Of a stretch of DNA of 64,000 nucleotides, positions 31,366 to 43,683 are shown one piece after another (position 1 is the first letter of the stretch; each line of letters opens with the position of its first letter). The notes under the pieces were generated by a model that saw nothing but the letters and a program-made list of their open reading frames with translations, searched no databases and was not told where the DNA came from. Origin of the DNA: Thalassia testudinum (Eukaryota; Streptophyta; Magnoliopsida; Alismatales; Hydrocharitaceae). The stretch covers positions 37,523,001 to 37,587,000 of the forward strand of contig JAZHRO010000003.1 of the NCBI GenBank assembly GCA_037157565.1. Direction: 5' to 3'. The translations under genes and the position numbers were made by a program.

Positions 31366-32434
31366 GAAGAGGGGCTTCTTGGATAGATGGATCCAAAAAG
31401 GGATAGCCCCAGCGAGTAGTATGTGGGCTCAAGGTCCCAGTGTGGAATTGCAACTCCGCCTGATTTGGTGGGAAAGAATGGGCAATCCGGTCTTCAAGAG
31501 TGTGGACCGACGGTGAGTAGCCCGGATATGACTCAGACCACGAGGTATGGGAAGCGGAGAAAACCTCATCAGAAGTCTGGTTAGGAGAAGGTATGGGAAA
31601 AGGGAGGGATGGGGGAAAGTCACAATATGTGTCGGTCAGGCAATCGTCAGTGTTTACAGGTAATCTGCAGCAATCAGAATAGGTCCCAATTAGTCCGATA
31701 CACGCGCTGACGACCATGTCCTCGTTAGACGTGTCATCCTCGATGCAGTCACAATCAAAGTTCTTGGCTGCCTTGAAGATGTTAAGCTTGAGCTTCTCAG
31801 ATCCAACGGCAATCTCAATATCGGCGTCGATATGGGCGTGAGCTGTGGCCAAGAAAGGTTGACCAAGGATGATCGGACAATCAGAAAGTGAGCTAGGAAC
31901 TTCCATATCTAAAATAAGAAAGTCAACAGGAAAGCAGAGACTGTTGACCCTAATCACCACGTCTTCCACCACACCCTTTGGAATTTTGACAGAACGGTCT
32001 GCCAACTGTAACGTGATAGGGGTGGGTTTCAGATTTCCTAGGGAAAATTTTTCGAGCATGATGGTTGGTATAAGATTGATGGAAGATCCTAGATCAAGCA
32101 GGGCATGGTTAAAATTGTAGCCTTGGATGCTACAGGAAATAATCGATGTGCCCGGATCTTTTTTCTTCGGTGGTAGATTTGACAGTATAGCACAACTCGC
32201 GTGAGGCGAGAGAACCACCAGATTCTTAGTTTTCTTTGACTGTCGCCTGGGTGTTGTGTAGTCTTTGAAAAATCGGGTGACAGTAGGTATGTGGTCGATA
32301 GCCTCGAGCAGGGGTACCTTGATTTCAACATCCCTGAATAAATTACGCAGGTTTTCAAAGGCCTGCGTATCTTCCTTCTTGCCTTTTGGCTCCCTTAGTA
32401 GAGCCTCAGGGAATAGGACTGATTCTGGCACCAA
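31247..32434 (-). pseudogene. Aspartic protease region of element 2
   Basis: 395 codons that cut the polyprotein in intact relatives. The active-site loop is ALLDLGSSINLIP at about residues 113-125 (DLG in place of DTG/DSG), with flap-region VVIRVNSLCFPVDFLIL and the second loop IILGQPFLATAHAHID. Long N- and C-terminal linkers are rich in Pro and Ser, as in Athila-type polyproteins. The frame ends shortly before the RT connector, which lies in another frame. Confidence 0.8.
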
Positions 32435-32530
32435 TTTGGGTGTATCATTTTCTCGTGAATGCGGTGTGCATCCCGAATGAGAGGGCGATGAAGAAGACGG
32501 GCCAGGATCAGGTCAAGGTGGATCGATGGT

Positions 32531-34386
32531 CTACTTAGTGATAGCATTGGACGATGCGGGTCCAGTGGGATCATACGGTGGAGGAGGGTTCGCAATAGGG
32601 ACATAAGAGTGAGGTGCTGCAGCAGGATTAGCCCGAAATCCTGGTGGAATGCTCGGAGCTTGCAGAATTTGATGAACTTGCCCCTGAGAAGGTCGTACCT
32701 GTGGTTGAGGACCACGGGGTATGAAATTTCGTGGGTTGGGTACAGGTTGGGCTGGGAGAGTGCCCTGAGATTGAGTCCCCATGCATAGTTGACTGATCTC
32801 AACATTCTGCTGCGCCAATTGGTGCTGAAGAGAGGTCATGTTCTCTTCATGGCGCTTTGACATTTTCGTCATCATTCGCATCAATTTGCCAAGAGGACTT
32901 GATGCGTGTTCGGTTTGCGGTACGCAAGGGCCTGATGGCATATTCGCCATAGGATTAGACTGGGCCCTTGGGATGACAGGTGCGGACGGTTGCATTGGTC
33001 CACCCACGGGGTTTTGGCGCTGCGGGTTGTTGGACCATGCGAAATTCGAATGATTTCACCACCCTGGGTTATAAGTGGTAGAGAATGGGTTGTTTCCTAG
33101 GGTGCAAGCGTCTTCTATGCCAGAAGACGTGTCCGCATGTAAATACGCATCCGAGCACACGGAGGCTTGGTCCTCCATGTCAAAATACTACCTTACAGAA
33201 GCCAGATCCACATGACTTACCGAATCGCTCGACGCGACACTCGGTAAGGAAGGTCTTTCTGGGTTTCTCGGGATAAGCCTGGTGTTGGAAGAATTAGGAT
33301 TGTGACAAAGTGGTGAGGTGGGGGTGTTTGCCACAGAACGGGCGGGGTTGGCCAGAAGCTCATCCAGCTTCTTATGCACGACGGAGACTTCATCCAATTT
33401 CTATGCGATAAGGTTGAGATCTGTGGATGAATGGGAGGGTCCCATGTCAACTTCGTGGATATTTCGGGGTAGGCTGGTACGATTAAAGGCGACAATGGAG
33501 GCATTGTTCATTGAGTTTTCGCTCATATTTTCAAATAATTCGATGCTACATTCTCATCTTTATTCATGAAATTCCCTCTGTAGGAAGCGTCTGCAATCTG
33601 CTTCAAAGTCTCATTTAGCCCATAGTAGAAAATCTGGGCTATATGCCACTTAGGTAGATCGTGGTGCGGACACTTCCTCAGGAGGTCATTATATCTCTCC
33701 CATGCCTCATGAAACTGTTCGCCATTTTGTTGCGTAAAGGAAGTGATAGCACGGCGAAGCGCATTGGTTCGCTCGATTGGGAAGAACTTCTTGAGAAACG
33801 CTGTTCGCATCTCTTCCCAAGAGTGGCTGGTTCTCCCAAGGGTGCGTAACCACTGCGACGCTTTATCCCGCAATGAAAACGGGAACATTTTCATGAGGAC
33901 TATAGGTAACCCGATATTTCTCGGTTTAACTGTTTCAGCCAATCGGGTTAGGTCTTCCAAGTGGAGAAAAGGATCTTCACTTGCAAGACCATGGAAGTGA
34001 AAATTTATCAGGCCAATTATGTTAGGTTTTAATTCAAAGTCATCCTCGCCCATGGGGACCCGAATTTGTCCTATGGTCTCTGTAGTAGCGGGATTCTGAT
34101 AGGAGCTAAGAGACCTATGCTCCTCCCGTTCAGGAGGGTTCTGCATTTCCTCCAGTGTTTCCCTAATCGCCTCAATTTGTTCATTATCCATTTCCATTTG
34201 GGCTTAGAGGCAGGTTATGGGATCCAAGGCTCCACCACCTGGTGGGTTTTGAGGGTGGTTTCCTCCCTCAAGATTTGGGGGTGGGCGTGCAGCCATGTTT
34301 ATGGAGGAGGAGGATGATTCAACTTCTTTTCTAAAATTATCAGGCAATTCACATAGTTCAGGGTTTTGTGACCTCCTCCTAAACAT
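32531..34386 (-). pseudogene. gag of element 2, broken
   Basis: Gag forms the particle. The N-terminus (34386-34204, MFRRRSQNPELCELPDN) runs into TAA where B has CAA. The core (34197-33523) has FPFSLRDKASQWLRTL, FLKKFFPIERTNALRRAI and EQFHEAWERYNDLLRKCPHH, the usual plant Ty3 gag signature. A frameshift near 33540 leads to the linker with VHKKLDELLANP. A TGA follows NPGW near 33050, at the same place as in B. The tail (33007-32531) contains a Gln-rich helix and a Pro-rich end. No zinc knuckle is seen. Confidence 0.8.
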
Positions 34387-35756
34387 GCACTACCGTAGGA
34401 AGAATTGGGGGGATACGAAGGGAAAAGAGATGAGAGAAATGACACCGCAAAGATACACTTGATGACAAATCAATACAATCAAATTCCTAACCTCTACAGT
34501 GTGCCCTTAGACCTAAAGATCTAAATTACCTACTATAACGACCTACGGAACCGAATGCGAGCACCGCGAAACCACTAGGCCAGATTGAAAGGCTGTTTGC
34601 CCTAGTCTTAGACACTCGATAGCATGCGGGAACCCTCACCAGCACGTAGGCGCTACATGCAGGTAGTTAGACCTCCAATCCTTAATAAGGGTCAAGTTGC
34701 TACTAATTTTAGTTAGAGGCTTAGGATTAAGTGTTTCTAGAATGTGAAGGGCGTTATTTATGGGTAATGCCCAAGTGATTGATTTTACAAAGTGTGTAAA
34801 CCAAGCATGCAACGGGGAAATCTCCCCGAATTGAAGTTTTAATTGGTGAATGGTTTTTAGAGTTTCAACCATAAGTAGTATGGATTTTAGGATTTCGTTG
34901 AATTACCAATTCAACCAATCTCCGGGGTTTGAGAGAATACAAGTTTTCTTGTAAGCCCAACAAACCCTTCTTCAATGTCAGTTGGTTAATGCATGCTAAA
35001 ATGCAATGGGCTTCCCTAGATGGAGATTTCTATGTGTGGATGCATGAATCAATTTTAGATTAGTGTGAAAGGGAGCCAAACCACTTCAATTGAAGTGCTC
35101 CCAATCACCAAAATGATTCCCACACACAAGGCTCAACCATAAGATAAAGAAAATCAGATTGTTGGGGTTGAAGTATTCGGGATCGAATCTTAGGCACGTG
35201 AAAGGTCGTGGTGGGGTTGGAATCAACTCAATTCCAAGTCTCCCCACCAAAAAGGTGATCCTGAATTACAGATAAATGAGGCAAAGAAGGGTGGCAATCA
35301 ATCTTTTTATCTTTGCCTCCAAGAATACTTCTCACAGTGAAAGATTCAAGAATCAAGATTCTTGGATTTTCGCTATGCGAAGTTAGGCGGGAAATCTCGG
35401 GCGGTGGGAGTGATGACAAACAATCAAACAAGTGATTTTTAATCCACTTACCCCAAGAAATCCCAAGAAGTTTTTTCAGTTTTTTTTTTAATTTTATTTT
35501 TATTAAGGTGACAAGTTGACCTAAGTTGTTAAGAAAGAAAGACCTACTTGTTCAGCAACGTGTGTGAAGCTCCAGTGTGGTGTCGGCATCTTCACGCTCT
35601 CGTTCCCACCTTGGATCTACCCACGTCTCCGACTTCGTCTGCCTGTCTTCTCCTTGCAACAGGTTCACCTGCACAGCAACAAACGGAAACACCCGTGAAG
35701 AGAAGGGTGTGAGGAGAAAAATTAAAGGAATGGAGTAGAAACTTGAATGCGCACTT
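34387..35756 (-). other. 5' leader of element 2
   Basis: About 1.4 kb between primer site and gag, colinear with 43684-45064 of B. It has no coding frame. A long leader is normal for this branch. Confidence 0.7.
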
Positions 35757-35773
35757 CCTCGGCAACGGTGCCA
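35757..35773 (-). promoter_or_regulatory. Primer binding site of element 2 (tRNA-Asp type)
   Basis: Sense TGGCACCGTTGCCGAGG, two changes from the exact complement of tRNA-Asp, 14 nt after the LTR. Confidence 0.8.
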
Positions 35774-35838
35774 GAAAAAAAAGCTTATGGTCGGGCTTGG
35801 ATAGGTTGTGTTAATATGGTGATTTTATCGTTGAAATG

Positions 35839-35849
35839 AGTATAGTGGT
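35839..35849 (-). promoter_or_regulatory. U5 segment complementary to tRNA-Asp, element 2 5' LTR
   Basis: Plus strand AGTATAGTGGT, 52-62 nt from the LTR end and close to the primer site. Confidence 0.6.
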
Positions 35850-36411
35850 TAACCTAAATCGAGCCTAACCATCTCTTTTACAAAATCTTTTTACCTGGCC
35901 TACTTGATTTTATCTTGGTCACTTTTAGGCCCAGGGTCGAACTCAAGGAAGTGGGATTAGAGGTGAACAAGTTTCTACGCCTGTCCTACAACGTTCGCTT
36001 ATTATGTTTTTAGTGTTTTTCTATTTAAGATTTTTTTTTCTGATAATTTTTGTCCTTGAGGTACACCCTCAAAATCAGGTTCTTGGCTTTGAGCCAAATT
36101 AGGGTTCCCAAAACTGGTCTTGCTATTCGCAAGACTGAGTACCTGCAAGTCAAGGATTATCTTTTCCCTTTTGTATATTTTTTTTATCTTTTTACTGGCA
36201 GGAAAGATAGACAGAAATAAAGTAAATATAGTATATATATATGTATATATTATATATGTATATAGGGGTGGGGGTGGAGGTGGAAATGGCGTGTAGCATG
36301 GTGTCGAGTCGGTCATCGTTTAGGAAGATGCAACCAACAGGATGAAGTGCTGTGTGGCGTGTGGGATGGATGGGTGGAAGATGTGTGCGAAGACGCTTTC
36401 TGTATGCGTGT

Positions 36412-36452
36412 ATCGGGGAATATCAGTAACTGGTGCAGATATTCCCGCGATA
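36412..36452. repeat. GGGAATATC hairpin, element 2 5' LTR
   Basis: ATCGGGGAATATC and GATATTCCCGCGAT arms, a 13-bp stem allowing one mismatch and one bulge. Confidence 0.7.
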
Positions 36453-36469
36453 CAACGTATGGTAGGTGA

Positions 36470-37120
36470 TATGAAAATATATATATATGTATGTATATAT
36501 GTAAATATATATCTATATGTATATATATATATATGGTTATAATTATATAAGTGTATATGTAGCTATATATGTATATATATATGTATATAGATATGTAAAT
36601 ATATGTATAGATAGATGTATGTATATGTATATATATATATATAATTGTATATATATGTATGTATATATAACTATATATATAGATATAGATATGTATATAA
36701 CTATATATATATATATGTGTATATGTATATAGATATATGTAGATAAATATATATATATATAGTTATAGATATATATGGATATATGTATGTATATTTGTAT
36801 ATATATATATATGTATAAATATATGTGTATATATATGTATATATACTTATACTTAGTTGTATGAGTAATAATATATGTATATATATATATATATATTTAT
36901 ACCTATATAAATATATGTATATTTGTAAATATATATGTGTATATATATATATATAAGTATATGGATATATATATATATATGTGTGTGTATGTATGTATGT
37001 ATGTATATATACTTATATATAATTGTATAGGTACTAATATGTATCTATATATATATATATATAAATGTATATATATATAAATATATATAGGTATATATAT
37101 ATATATAAGTGTGTATATGG
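36470..37120. repeat. TA-rich microsatellite, element 2 5' LTR
   Basis: TATATA/TGTATA runs followed by a short TG/GA-rich stretch to about 37222. Confidence 0.95.
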
Positions 37121-37496
37121 GCATGTAAAAGTGAGAGTGTGTGTGTACGAGAGTGTGTGTGTGTGTATGAGTGAGGTGAGTGTCTATGAGAGAGAGAGCG
37201 AGGGAGAGAGAGAGAGAGAGCGTCTGCTGAGGAGGAAGGTGAGTTAAATCGTCTGGAGGCAGCAGGCGACGTCTGATGCCACATGCAGGCACAGGTGCGT
37301 AGGTGCGTGAAGACGTGCGTGCATGCAGGAGGGAGTGGGCACGAAGAAGGGACTGCAGTGCACCGCGCTACGTGCTGAGGCCGGTGTGGGTGAAGAAGCG
37401 GGTGCTGGGAGCGGGAGGGTGCAGATGGGTGCGGGCGTACGTGGGAGCGGGCGCGTGGACGGGCTGGCGACGGTCACGGCGTGGAGAGAGAGCACC

Positions 37497-37583
37497 TGGT
37501 GACCGGATAAGTGAGAAACTTACCGGTCATCGCACTGTAGCCATAGTGTCATGCTCTCTAGCGTGAATAGTGGCTACAGTGCC
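37497..37583. promoter_or_regulatory. Dyad module of B-family LTR, element 2 5' LTR
   Basis: GGTGACCGG and CCGGTCATC arms around about 16 nt, then CACTGTAGCCATAGTG and a second GTGGCTACAGTG. Confidence 0.55.
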
Positions 37584-38621
37584 CGCTCGGCTCGCGCGAC
37601 CGCCTTTTGGCAGTTTTGCGTGTGCGGGCGCCGCTAAGCGGGCTGGCGCGCACATCGAAGGACTGTGTCGACTACTGGCGAGCGCGTTGAGGGGTGAGGG
37701 TGACCTGTTGGCATGCACGGAAAGAGCTACACCGGCTGCTGGCGTGTGCGGTGGCCTACGTGCGGGCGAGAGGTGGCTGGCGCCTTGCTGCTGCTATGCT
37801 TGAGCTTCAAAGCTCGGCTCTGTGGAAATGGCGGAAATTGCTTGGAATGAAGAAATAGAGCAGTGAACCACCACGCCAACCGGCTCTTTGATGAGTTGGG
37901 CGGTGGTGGGACTCATAGTGGTGGTTGTGCACCACTGTGAGCTGCTCTTGCCCGCAGCGTGGCTCCACAGGAAGAAGAGAGGCTGTGTATGGAGGGGAGA
38001 GGGGAGGAGACGGCTTGGAGGAAGGATGGTGCTGTCTGTGTGTTTTTTTTTCTGTTGGACCAGGCTCCCCTCAAAGAAGAAAGCCGTGCCCTTTTTAAAG
38101 AGGAAGAAGGCAAGCACAGCCATGCCCTGGCTGTGCATGGCTGTGCAGGGCAAGCCTGCAGTAGAGAATAGCGTGAAGATGATCAAGCCATGCCTTGCAG
38201 CCTCGGAAAAGAAATTCGAAGTCAAATAAAAATAAAAATAAAGATGGTGAATTTGCGAGGCAGCACTTAAGGAAAACGTAAATTTCAAGGCCATTTTATT
38301 CACTCTCCTCCCCTCTCAATTAAATGCATGCATGCGTTTATTTTTACAATTGCGACTATGTCAACCTAATATACACTGGCAATGCTTGGAAATAGCACAA
38401 GATGACACAATTGTTGGTGCATTTTTGTTGTACAATCAGCAGCACGTGCGCCCGCTCCAGCGCCCGTTAATAGCCCCTTGTGCGCCCGCGCACCAGACGA
38501 CGCCCACTGCCGCCAAATGCCTTAAATGCTCTCTCTCACACTCCTCTCCAGCACACTCCCACACTCATACACACACCACACTCGTACACACACACACTTG
38601 TACACTCACACACCACTTGTA

Positions 38622-38930
38622 CAAACCTATACATACTTATACATATATACATATATATTCATACCTATACAGCTATATATAAGTATATATGCATACATAC
38701 ATATATATATACATATATATATTTATACATATATACATATATACATACATATATACATATATATATAGTTATAAATATATATATATACCTATATATATAT
38801 TTACATATATATACATAACTACATATACACCTATACAGTTACAACCCTATCTATCTATATATAGACACACACACATATATATATATATACATATATACAT
38901 ATATATATATATATTTACATACATATCACC
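38622..38930. repeat. TA-rich microsatellite, B 5' LTR
   Basis: About 310 bp, shorter than in the 3' LTR. Confidence 0.95.
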
Positions 38931-38975
38931 TACCTGTATCCATACGCACTAGTCACTCCGTCACGCGTTATATTG

Positions 38976-39011
38976 CGGTAATATCTGCACCAGTTGCTGA
39001 TATTCCCCGAT
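38976..39011. repeat. GGGAATATC hairpin, B 5' LTR
   Basis: Left arm reads GGTAATATC (one change), right arm GATATTCCC. Confidence 0.6.
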
Positions 39012-39245
39012 ACCTGCATAAAGAAAGCACCTCCGCACACACTCCCACACATCCATCCTACACTCTACACAGCACTTCGTCTTGTTGGTTGCATCTTTCT
39101 AGATGTGGACCAACTCGACACTGTGCTACACGCCATTTCCACTTCCACCTTGATACGTGGGTTCACTCAACTTAGTAGTTAAGTTAATTTCACTTAATTA
39201 AGAGTAGAAGAAATCACTTAGGTTAACTCGAAGTTGTGTCGGTTA

Positions 39246-39255
39246 TGTAGTATAG
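39246..39255 (-). promoter_or_regulatory. U5 segment complementary to tRNA-Asp, solo LTR D
   Basis: Plus strand TGTAGTATAG, identical to tRNA-Asp 6-15, about 95 nt from the LTR end. Confidence 0.5.
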
Positions 39256-42200
39256 GATCGAATTAACCTAACATTTTAGAAATTTTTACTGGTTGAGTCC
39301 AGGTCGTTCATTGGGAGGCATAATAATTTTCTCCAAATTCACCAATTTTCTTTTCTCTTTAAGTTTAGGAGGTAAAACTAGTTTCATTTTCAAAACATGA
39401 ATTTTGTCAAAATATTTAACTATAAAGGATATACAAAATTCCATATGAAACATATTAACTCAAAATATTGTACTTTATTAACAAGTAAACATGCTAATTT
39501 TTTCAATTTTATTTCATTCTAAGAAACTAAGGCAAAAAGTTATCTAATTAAAGCATGCCTTTTACAATTAAGAACAAAAAGTAATTATGCAAGAGAAAAT
39601 TCATTTATCTCTCTACAGCCTCTAATCTTCTTCTCCTTTTCTTTTCTTCTTTCTCTCTTTTATTTTCTTCTCTCGAGCTCTCTTTCTTCTTACCTTTCTT
39701 GTGTTGTTCCTACCTTCCTATCTTCCTTCTCTTCTTCTTTTTCCCTTTAATATTCTCCTGCCTTCTCTTCTTCCCTTAGTTTTTCTCCTTTGTTCCTTAG
39801 TCTTTTTCCTTAACACTTCTTAGCCTGTGACTTCTCCTTAAGCACTTAGCATCCTTCAGCAGCCTTCAGCGGCTTCTCTTTCCTTAAGATTTCAACTGAA
39901 CCGGGTTTTTTTTACTTTTTAAACCAAAAGTTTTTTTATTTGCGGCGAGGTCCTTTCGAGGATACACAACACCCTGGGACCAGGGTGGGACCAGACCCTA
40001 CTCGGTCCTCACCTAATCTCAGTTAGGTTCGTTTTGGTTCATTTTCATTGGTTCACAGTTTTGAGCCACATCGGCTCAACCCGGCCTCCCAAGCCACACT
40101 CGCCCTCCCAGGGCACATTCACATCCGCACACCCCCAAGGGTGCACACACTCGTAGGCAAATGGCCACACACAGACCACATAATGCTTAGATCAGAAGGA
40201 ATCGGAACCGGTGCGCCGAGCGCTAACGACTGCATAGCCAAGGGAACAAAGTAGTTTTATACCCAGGCACGGGCTCGTAAGTATCCGAGGTGGGATAAAG
40301 CTAACCCTTCCAGACTCGAATTCAATCGATCGTAACTTTCTACCCAGAGCTCCAAATTGGATGATTTAAAGTTCGTTGGAAAACTCTAAGGGTAATCTAC
40401 ACAATTTTAAAGTCAAGTTAATGTTTTAATGATGTTTGGCTCTTCAATTTAAGAGATGAAATCAGGGGTTTCTACGGGTTTTATAAAGCCTGGAGAGTAT
40501 TTTAACTCAGGAGAGTCCTCAGATAGACTTCTCTCATGTATTAAAGGTCTGTACATATTATATAAGCATTTTTGCTTCTGTTAGGATAGATTTAAACTCT
40601 TAAGACCTATAGAACCTGCAGAAAAGCTTTTGTCTTCTCTAAAAACTTCAGTGGTTGATTTCCAGATTTCAATAAGTGCAACAGACACTTTAAAGTGTTC
40701 CTAATCTACTTAGATTAATTCTAAGGGTTTTAACTAATCAATCTGGGCAGGTTTTAGGTTTGAATTCCATCAGAACAGTGCTTTTGTTGGTTTAGGTTCG
40801 AAAGTAACCCAACTTAACAGGAACATAATCTTTACTAATTACATCATCTGAGCTTACTTTAATTGATTTCAGATCATCAAAAAAGATTTCAGAAATAGTT
40901 TGCACATCTCAATTCCTCAATTCAAGCTCAGAACACCATTATCAGACTTAGGTTTGACTATGGAAGCTCGAAAATTGACTTTCTATTTAAAGCTTCCTCC
41001 TAAGAAATTAATGCCTCAATCAGAGTCTTCTCATCATCAAAAACTCATTCAGATATTCAGATTTGTGTTTCAACCTTAATTCCTAGGGATTCAGGCTCGC
41101 CGCCTGAACTGAAATAGGTATGTGTTCGACAGAATTAATCAGAGTTTGTTACAATGTTTTAAAAGTTAAAATAGCTTCAGTGCATCGCACTAAAGCTTCT
41201 GAGCTCCTTAAGTGTTTCTTAAATCCTTCATAACAGACTTCTCCAACTCGTCGGAGTTTGGGAAGATGAAGTTACATCTAAAGCTCCAGTGGTTGAAACA
41301 TCAAACAAATTTCTTTAAAATGATCAGTAATCCTTATTTTATTATTTTGGAGCCACTTAGCAATTTCTAGAGGCTGTAACACAAAAATGGCTCGTCGGAG
41401 CTCCGGTGAGTCCATAAAATATAAATTGCATGTACAAATTGACAAAATTAATTATTTTTAATCCAGAAATGATCCTGAGGTTACAAGGAACCTCTTTATC
41501 ACATTAAATTCTTCATTTGTTCATTGAAATAAAAGATTTGACAGTAAGTTTGTTTCTTAAAAGATTTGAATGGTTAAGCTCAGGACTTGATTTAACTACT
41601 CAATTGAGAAGTTAAATCAAGTCAACAGATGTTATTAATCATAAATTTATATTTAATTTACAGTTTGAAATGTTCCCGAGCTGCCATGGACAGCGAGCTC
41701 AGGAGCTAAATTAAGATTGGGCGTTTAATTATAGATGATAATAATAGGTAATATAATGTCGATTAGGGTTCATTAGTGGTGATAGGTGATGAAAGAACCC
41801 AGTGAAGGTGGAATTAGGCCGACTACTATCACCATAGACAATGTAGTAATCGGTGAAGGTGAGATTTGAATTAGGCATTTAGGTGATTTAATTAATGATT
41901 AAGTGAATTAGAAGTGAACATGGAAGTTAAAGGAAGGTGTACAGTGAATTAAAAGACATGATTAAAGTCTCTGGCGAGCTCAAGGAACTCGCCGGAGTCG
42001 GAGGAGATGAAGCTAAATTCTAAAATTACTCTAACCTAACTAACTAAGCTAGCCTACTCCTACTTCTACTCCTAGTCTACTGTTACCTGGACGAAGGGGT
42101 CAATAGGGTTCCGCCGAAGGTTCATAGCGGACAACGAAATCAGAGGGTTGAAGAAAGATCTCCGGCGGGCGGATTTGAGGTGGAGCAGAGGAATCCTAGG

Positions 42201-42386
42201 GTCGGCGCCTTTGTCAGAGGTGCGGAAGATCACGATGGATCTCCTCGGCTACTTAAGATGGACGAAGGAAGTCGGAAGATGGAATGGGGAATCGCCGGAG
42301 GTTTGGAAGAATAGCCTATCGAAGTCGGCTACAGTGTTAGAAGAGGGAAGGGATCCAACTTGCCTAAAATCGGAGGTGTGAGGGGG

Positions 42387-42394
42387 TATTTATA
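42387..42394 (-). promoter_or_regulatory. TATA box of solo LTR D
   Basis: TATAAATA on the minus strand in a C-rich context; its position fits the U3-R border. Confidence 0.6.
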
Positions 42395-43143
42395 GCAGCC
42401 TGCGACGAAGAGTGGGGCGGGGTCTGGCCGAAGAAGGAGCTTAAGGAGCTTAACCTCCGTCATCATCTCTAACGACGGTGAGGTTAACTCCCACTGAAAA
42501 ATAGGATTCTCGGTTAATCCAGACCGATGGATGAAGTGTAGGTGGTGAGCGCAAGCTGCAAGAGCTTGGGCAAAGAGGAATGATGTCGGCGGGGTGGTGA
42601 TCATGCGGTGGGATGACTCCGCCAGCCGTTCATTTGGCTGGTGAAGAAGAAGACGAAGAGGGACTTAGAAGTAATAAAACTTAAGGACCTGTGTGAGAAA
42701 TAAGGACCCAACTGCAATGAATATTACGGACTAAAATGTAAACCCAGGTTTTGAAGGTTTATTTTAATTTAGATCTTTTTCAACTTTTTATATATGTTAG
42801 TAAATAAGGTAAATATTATGTTTACACCTTGAATTTACATTTTTGACCTTTTTAGGTTAATTTATTAGATTAAGTAAAAATACTTAAGTTATTACATACT
42901 TAGTATACATTATATTTAAGTTACTTATCTTATTAATTGAGGAAATGACTAATAGAATTTCGAGTCCAATTATTATATAAATTATTAATTGAATGATAAA
43001 ATGTTATTTTTAACTTATTTTAAGGTCCTTGATTAAATATCCCTTATTCTATAATTAACTCTTATATATTCATAACCCTAGCTAATTAACTAGGAAGACT
43101 AGTTAATTAGGAGTAATTAGAGATCATAATGAGTGTCTCATCA

Positions 43144-43653
43144 CACCCCCACCCCTATATATATAATATATATATATTAGATTTATTTCTCTACAAGCAA
43201 CCTATCTTGTTTTTATTTCTCTTTTGTTTCCTGCTATTAAAATGATAAAAAAAGAGAGTAAAAGATAAAAGATAATCCTTGTCTTGCAGGTACTAGGTCT
43301 TGCAATCAGCAAGACCAATTTTTGGAACCCTAATTTGGCTCAAAGCCAAGAACTTGATTTTGAGGGTGTGCCTCAAGGACAATATTATCAACAAAAAAAA
43401 TCCTAAATAGAAAAGAACCAAAAACATAATAAACGCACAGAAGAGATATGTTTTAGGAAAGGCATATAAACTTCTTCTCCTTTAATCCCCGCCTCCCTGA
43501 GATCGACCCTAGGCCTAAAAGTAACCAAGATAAAATTAAGTAGGCCAGGTTAAAAATTTTGTAAAAAGATGGTTAGGCTCGATTTAGGTTAACCACTATA
43601 CTCACTTCAATGATAATTTCACCATATTAACACAACCTATTTGAGTCCTAACA
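43144..43653 (+). repeat. 5' LTR of element B, piece 4 (U5 end)
   Basis: Opens with CACCC (right duplication of D) and ends GTCCTAACA. It matches 54258-54798 of the 3' LTR. Confidence 0.9.
43592..43602 (+). promoter_or_regulatory. U5 segment complementary to tRNA-Asp, B 5' LTR
   Basis: ACCACTATACT, complementary to tRNA-Asp 9-19 and 62 nt before the primer site. The 3' LTR copy has decayed here (ACCTCTAAACT). Confidence 0.6.
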
Positions 43654-43664
43654 TACCTTTTTTC

Positions 43665-43683
43665 TGGTGCCGTTGGCGGGGAG
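43665..43683 (+). promoter_or_regulatory. Primer binding site of element B (tRNA-Asp type)
   Basis: TGGTGCCGTTGGCGGGGAG, two changes from the exact tRNA-Asp complement, 11 nt after the LTR. Confidence 0.8.

Larger units (their letters stand above)
11773..38438 (-). mobile_element. Athila-like retrotransposon 2 (B family), inverted, inside B's 5' LTR
   Basis: The 5' LTR is 35788-38438 and the 3' LTR is 11773-13521 plus 25993-27044, split by element A. GCAGT on the left and GCAGC on the right are the target duplications with one change. The 3' LTR of B at about 53446-53480 shows the unoccupied site. Without A it is about 14.2 kb. It carries the same five domains as B in the same order on the minus strand and is somewhat less decayed. 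Confidence 0.9.
35788..38438 (-). repeat. 5' LTR of element 2
   Basis: 2,651 bp from TGGTCGGGC to TACAATCA on plus. This uninterrupted copy shows the site where A inserted in the partner LTR (about 37391-37410). GC-rich near the start and TA-rich in the middle. Confidence 0.92.
38439..39150 (+). repeat. 5' LTR of element B, piece 3
   Basis: Opens with GCAGC (right duplication of element 2), follows 53459-54257 of the 3' LTR and ends with CACCT, the left duplication of D. Confidence 0.88.
39151..43143 (-). mobile_element. Solo LTR D (A/C-type), inside B's 5' LTR
   Basis: 3,993 bp from TGATACGTGG to GTCTCATCA, with CACCT before and CACCC after. The 3' LTR of B near 54250-54265 shows the empty site. 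On the minus strand it starts TGATGAGACACTCATTATGA, like the LTR starts of A and C, so it is a long relative. No internal element sequence and no coding frame are supported. Plus-strand frames near 42148-42381 read through U3 on the antisense strand. Confidence 0.85.

Noticed and set aside
42148..42604. Small frames in solo LTR D
   Set aside because: They cross the TATA box and leader of the LTR and have no recognisable domain.
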